Origin: Halanaerobiaceae bacterium
GTDB lineage: Bacteria > Bacillota > Halanaerobiia > Halanaerobiales > DTU029
Assembly: GCA_012521855.1 (NCBI GenBank)
Contig: JAAYLO010000211.1
Span: 1-19,615 of the forward strand
Direction: 5' to 3'
Length of the DNA stretch: 19,615 nucleotides
The notes under the pieces were generated by a model, which was given only the letters and a program-made list of their open reading frames with translations, did not search any database and was not told where the DNA came from. Both the position numbers and the translations under genes were made by a program. Shown here one piece after another: positions 15,467 through 19,615 of the stretch (its first letter is position 1; each line of letters opens with the position of its first letter).

Positions 15467-17034
15467 TTAATTATCTGCCTGTTTTGCCCGTTTGTTCCTG
15501 TACATCATTTTATCTGCTTCTATTAATACTTTATCTAATCCTGTTGCAGAATCATCTCTTGTGGCATACCCGGTGGAGACAGCTATTTTTATCTTTGAAT
15601 TTTTATTATATTCTTCAATCCTTCTTTCAATCTCCTTACATACCCCTGCTGCAGTTTTCTGGTCAGCTCCAGGTAAAATGACGGCAAATTCATCTCCACC
15701 CAGTCTGGCGACTATATCCTCTTCTCCTACTGCATCCTCAATTATACTTGCCGTAATTTTTAAAGCAATATCCCCGATTTTATGGCCAAATTTATCATTG
15801 ATCTCTTTGAATTTATCCATGTCAGTCACGATTATACTGACTGGCAGGTAACGGGATTTATTGAGGCGGTTTATCTCTTTTTCCAGAAACCTGCGGTTAT
15901 GCGGTTATAAAGATCTGTCAATTCATCATGAAAAGACAAATACTCTAGCTTTTCCTCATTCTTTTTCCTTTCACTGATATCCCTGGATATAGCTAAAACT
16001 GCAGGTTTATTTTCTATTGTACAGAGATGTGCATTTACTTCTGCAGGTATTTCCCTGCCGTTTTTGGTAAGCTGGGTAATCTGAAAAACAACCTTGCCTT
16101 CCTCTTTCAGCCTGTCAGTAATTTGAGCCAGGCTATCTATCTCAAATCCGGCTATCAATTTTTTGGGAGATAAATTAATAAGTTCATCTTCTTTATAACC
16201 CAGCCTGTCATAGGCTGCCTTATTTGCAGCCATAATATTCCCAAATCCCTTTTCTTCAGTATACTCCAATAAAAAAATCGCATCATTTGCCCTGTTGAAG
16301 AGAGTACGGTATTTCCTCTCACTCTCTTCCAGGGATTTCTGGGCCCTTATTCTATCAGTAATATCATGAACTATGGAATATAAAAGCTCTTTTCCCTCAA
16401 TTAAAATCGGGCCGCTATATACCTCTACATCCCTGATTTCTCCATTTGCAAGCCTGTGTCTGGAGATAAAAATATTTTTTTCCTTTTTTCTGGCCTGATT
16501 CATTTTTTCTGTAGTATCTTCTTCAGTGCTTATCCTGATTTGAGATATCTTCTTTTTCAGAAATTCTTCTCTGGTATATCCATAATAGGAAAGAGCAGCC
16601 TGGTTGGCATCAATGATAGCACCTGTTGCCGGATCAATTAAAAGCATTTTATGTTCTCCGCTGAAAATACTTAAATAACGGTTGCTATATTCCTGGAATT
16701 TTTTTACTGCTTTTATTATCCCCAGAGCAACTAAAAATAGACCGGCTGCTGTTAAGACACCTTCAAGGATTATTTCAAGCAAATCTGTCATGTTAAAAAA
16801 CTCATCAAAGGTATGAATAAAAAAACCAAAAACAGTAATCTGCCAGCCTATAGTTAAAATACCTATCTCCAGTCTGCAAATGTAAAAATAGCCCACAAAG
16901 GTTATTAAAAAGAATAAACCATGAATTACTACTCCAGTCACATTAACCGGATCAACCAGTGGAAAACTGATACTTATGCCTGAAGTGAGCAATAAAAATA
17001 TAAAAATTAGTCCTTTCTGGAGCTTAAATCTCAC
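15467..17034 (-). pseudogene. Membrane PAS-PAS-GGDEF diguanylate cyclase, frameshifted by an 8-bp duplication
   Basis: Predicted c-di-GMP synthase. Starts at GTG 17034 with GAGGAGG 6 bases upstream. Order: four membrane helices (about 8-26, 33-53, 56-75, 88-110), PAS at about 118-228, PAS at about 240-355, then GGDEF from about 362. The first frame ends at 15871, shortly after HDELTDLYNR. The rest of the GGDEF domain, with DMDKFKEINDKFGH and LGGDEF, is open at 15829-15467 in another frame. The cause is TAACCGCA repeated twice (minus strand, 15907-15892). Removing one 8-base unit gives NRRFLEKEINR and one open frame of exactly 519 codons plus stop. The Arg-x-x-Asp inhibitory site five residues before GGDEF is GEED, so product inhibition is probably absent. 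The truncated N-terminal part has no active site. Confidence 0.93.
15892..15907 (-). repeat. 8-bp perfect tandem duplication in the GGDEF gene
   Basis: Plus strand TGCGGTTA at 15892-15899 is repeated at 15900-15907. It interrupts the conserved L-T-D/G-L-Y-N-R-R segment at the start of the GGDEF domain and shifts the frame by two. Confidence 0.96.
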
Positions 17035-17125
17035 TTATTTCCTCCTCTGCCCATTCTTTAAAATCCTGAAGACTTCCCGGTATGAATCCATGAATCTGTT
17101 TTTCTTAATTGCTGCCACCCCTGTT

Positions 17126-19192
17126 CTATGCTATTCTTAATTTCCCGGCACCATCTATATGAACAGTAGTAATATTGCCATAATCATAATTAAAAATATA
17201 TTTCAGCTCACCGATTTTGACCAATACATTTGAATATACTTTCTTTGCCCTGATCTTACAATCAGCAGGCACCTCTATTTCTACTTTACTGCCGCCAGGA
17301 CTGCCTATTTCTTTTATATAAACATCATTATTGGCAATAATCTTACCGCCCCTGAATAAACCTGGCCGACCTTTAAATATCACCTTGTTCCCCGCATAAA
17401 TATTGCTATTATATGCCCCTTCCCCAGCAATTACAACACTGCCGCTGGCCCGTAAATCGCTTTTCTGTATATAAGTGGTCCAGATATTGCAGTCATTGTT
17501 CTCAATCTTTTTTATCATTTCCAGGACATCTTCTATTGAGCTCACCATTTCCTTAATCTCTGAGCTGTTTTTAAAAGTACATAAGCCGGATGTTTTTATT
17601 TTTTCTTTCAATTTATACAACAGCAGCTTTAATTCATCCAGGATGTATTCACTATTTCTTTCATTTTCCCTGAACTTACTGTATAGATCTTTTACTATAT
17701 TGATCACGTTCTTATATTTTGTATCCACTAACAACTGAATAATCTGCCTTTCTCCATACATACGGAGATCATCTGTCCTGAATGATTTTTGATTTTTAAG
17801 CTGACTGATTGCATTTAGCATTTCAGCTAAATTATTCTTTAAACTATCAAGGCAATTAGAGCATTCATGATAAAAAGCACTCAGACCGCCGGCAATTATT
17901 TTGCTGTTGATGACTTTTCCTTTAACAATAATATCTCCTTCAGCCTTTAAAACAGCCTGTGTAACATTACCGGCGACCTTAATCATGCCGCCGGCTTCTA
18001 TCCTGAAATTATCACAGACATTTCCTATGACATAGACATCTCCATCGAAACTAATATTTCCCACATTGATATCTACATCACCTGTGACAAGATATATCTC
18101 ATTTATTTTAAGATATCCCTTCTCTATTACAGGCCGGCCTGCCTTAGTGGCAATAGCTTTATTACCCGCTATCTCAATGCCTTCTCCAACACACCACTCT
18201 ATATCTTTATATTCAGCTGCCATTAATTCTTCACCGTAAATGTTGTACCCGTTTTTACCCTCTCTAAGAGGGTGCTTAACTGCAAGAATCTCGCCTTTTT
18301 TAACGGTCAGGATGTCATTATTACTGTAGTAATCTATGTTTTTAAGAGGGTCGTCAGGTTCTTCTCCTGAATTTTTATCTCTGTAAAGATATTCTATCCA
18401 GGCATCAGCACCTTCTGTGACGGGCTTTCCCTCTGCAATCAGGTAAGCCCTGCCGGGATTATGGATTGCTTTTTATATTTCTTCAATTTTTATACCTTTT
18501 GAGATCCCCTCTTCTTCCAGCTTCCAGCAAACATCCTCAACTGTTATTTCTTTTGGCGGCAGTTCTTTCAAAACTTTTGCTGTGACTATGAAATCTATAT
18601 CATCACTCCCGGCTGGTAAGATAACTGCATCGTATAATTTCCCGCTGTTCCTTCTGATTTCTAGACAGGCTTTCATTTTGTCATCTGAAACAGTGATTGT
18701 TATTTCACTTTCAGCAGGCCTGTCTTTTTCCTGATACATTATATTACGGTTTTCGGTGAGGACAACCGGGCCTGTAATGAGCTGTCCCTCTTCATATAGC
18801 TCAATACCGGCACCAGCTTTAATAACAGGATATTTGCCTCTATATAGTTGTTTTAATACGATTCTTCCTTTTTCAAGCTGGATTATATCCCTATAATTAT
18901 CATTTTTCCCTGGAATAATACTGGTGTTATATATGCTTTCTTCATTCGCTTCATTTTTTCCGGCCTTAAGCCCGTCTTCCATTTTCGTTTGATTATCTGT
19001 TCCCATATAACCTTTTATGGTCAATTTCACTTTGGCCATCTTCCTGCCGATACCCAGTAAACCCTTTTTCCCTCTGTCAATTATTTCTATCTCGACCTCA
19101 TCTCTATCAGCCTGTAAAATCCCGAGACCTTCCGCAATCGCCTTTTCTACAGTCTCATCTCTCACCATAACAATCCGGGAATCTACAATCAT
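17126..19192 (-). pseudogene. fapA: FapA-type Jag-N/DUF342 protein split by one in-frame stop
   Basis: FapA (flagellar assembly protein A) family: cytosolic, associated in other bacteria with flagellar/polar organisation and adhesion. Start ATG at 19192 with GAGGTGG 5 bases upstream; the frame is also open to GTG 19201. Residues about 1-55 are a Jag-N domain (VEKAIAEGLGIL, GKKGLLGIGRK). The first open part ends with TAA at 18473-18475 after KGIKIEEI. Without any frame change the sequence continues KAIHNPGRAYLIAEGKPV and reads on to TAG at 17126-17128, about 690 codons in all. The second part holds the FapA beta-helix: repeated GNV/GD-V turns, a coiled coil near its residues 120-240, then more helix turns. 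ATG at 18223 could restart translation, but would omit about 80 residues after the stop. It is the gene after the AbrB-like regulator, 41 bases away. Confidence 0.88.
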
Positions 19193-19232
19193 AAATCCCA
19201 CCTCATATAATGAAAATTTTATATAGTAACCT

Positions 19233-19481
19233 TTAATTTTTCTTATTATTTATCTCACTGAAACATTTCCTGCAGACGGCTTTACTTTTAAACCTGAAGA
19301 CATCTTCAGTACTTCCGCAGAAAATACAGTTTTACTCATATTTCATGAGAATAATAGCTCCATCATCTACGTAAATCTCCATCAGATCATTATTATTAAT
19401 GGCCATTTTTGTCCTTAATTCCTTTGGCAGACCTATTCTTCCTAATGAATCAACTTCCCTGATAATACCTATTGTCCTCAT
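19233..19481 (-). pseudogene. AbrB/SpoVT-type regulator with its zinc ribbon cut off by an in-frame stop
   Basis: Transition-state regulator of the SpoVT-AbrB swapped-hairpin family. ATG at 19481, AGGTG 8 bases upstream. The first 49 residues (VDSLGRIGLPKELR, then LMEIYVDDGAIILMKYE) form the complete DNA-binding fold and end with TAA at 19332-19334. The same frame continues NCIFCGSTEDV, then VCRKCFSEI, and stops at 19233-19235. This Cys-x2-Cys / Cys-x2-Cys ribbon is what Clostridia-type homologues carry directly after the K-Y-E segment. A 49-residue DNA-binding protein may still be made and could be functional, so this is a truncation more than a dead gene. It heads the same-strand run ending at cheX, and I infer it is the run's regulator. 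No confident promoter is seen in the 134 bases upstream, which are very AT-rich. Confidence 0.85.
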
Positions 19482-19615
19482 AAACAATTCACCTCTCCAA
19501 TAATGTGTCAGTAATTTCTAATTATTTCTTTCTACAAAAATTGCCTGTTAAAAACCGAATTTTAATAGAATAATATAGAAATAATTTTATCCATAGATAA
19601 TAGTACTACAAAATC

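Noticed and set aside
17032..17125. Protein-like sequence (HGFIPGSLQDFKEWAEEE) in the fapA frame after its TAG, and a basic 27-codon GTG ORF in another frame.
   Set aside because: Two stops separate it from fapA and there is no start codon in its own frame. The basic ORF has only a weak ribosome site. Too short to call; it could be a vanished small gene.
7725..19481. Stop-codon reassignment as the reason for so many in-frame stops.
   Set aside because: All three stop codons interrupt frames, and intact neighbours end with TAA, TAG and TGA normally. The 8-bp and 22-bp duplications also cannot be explained by recoding.
1..19615. CRISPR arrays, tRNA/rRNA genes, insertion sequences or attachment sites.
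   Set aside because: No regularly spaced repeats, no clover-leaf sequence, no transposase frame and no terminal inverted repeats were seen.

Overview
The window looks like chromosomal DNA of an anaerobic, AT-rich Firmicute-type bacterium with an outer membrane; a Halanaerobiales-like diderm is my best guess, by inference and not proof. Pointers are strong GGAGG Shine-Dalgarno sites, a Clostridia-style AbrB/SpoVT regulator whose frame continues into a zinc ribbon, a Jag-N/FapA protein, bacteriohemerythrin and CheX. Beside these sits a signal-peptide beta-barrel ending in Phe, which would need an outer membrane.

Layout. 1-3167 (minus): nicotinate phosphoribosyltransferase (pncB) followed by a hydantoinase/oxoprolinase-family protein that runs off the left edge. 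3295-7495 (minus): a large Ig-like lipoprotein, a terminator, an omptin-like outer-membrane beta-barrel and a second terminator. 7725-10587 (minus): an AT-rich, heavily decayed gene. Pieced back together it encodes a lipoprotein with a thiol-activated (cholesterol-dependent) cytolysin pore-forming core. The core is followed by internalin-type leucine-rich repeats, three InlB-B-like repeats and a second LRR block. 10595-10972: AT-rich divergent intergenic region with a sigma-A type promoter and a perfect TTGACTG palindrome. 10973-13215 (plus): a TetR regulator with a large extra C-terminal domain, translationally coupled to an exported alpha/beta hydrolase. 13220-19481 (minus): a same-strand run of AbrB-like regulator, FapA, PAS-PAS-GGDEF protein, tandem HD/HD-GYP phosphodiesterase, bacteriohemerythrin and CheX. 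This reads as a c-di-GMP, motility and redox-sensing module.

The main novelty candidate is the cytolysin-LRR-InlB fusion: the membrane-binding domain 4 of cholesterol-dependent cytolysins is absent and internalin-like modules take its place. The second theme is gene decay. Four genes carry clear lesions: the cytolysin fusion (five in-frame stops, about three A-tract frameshifts and a 22-bp duplication over its start), the GGDEF gene (exact 8-bp tandem duplication), fapA (one in-frame TAA) and the AbrB-like gene (one in-frame TAA before its zinc ribbon). The lesions fall on surface-toxin and motility/c-di-GMP functions, while the metabolic and regulatory neighbours stay open.
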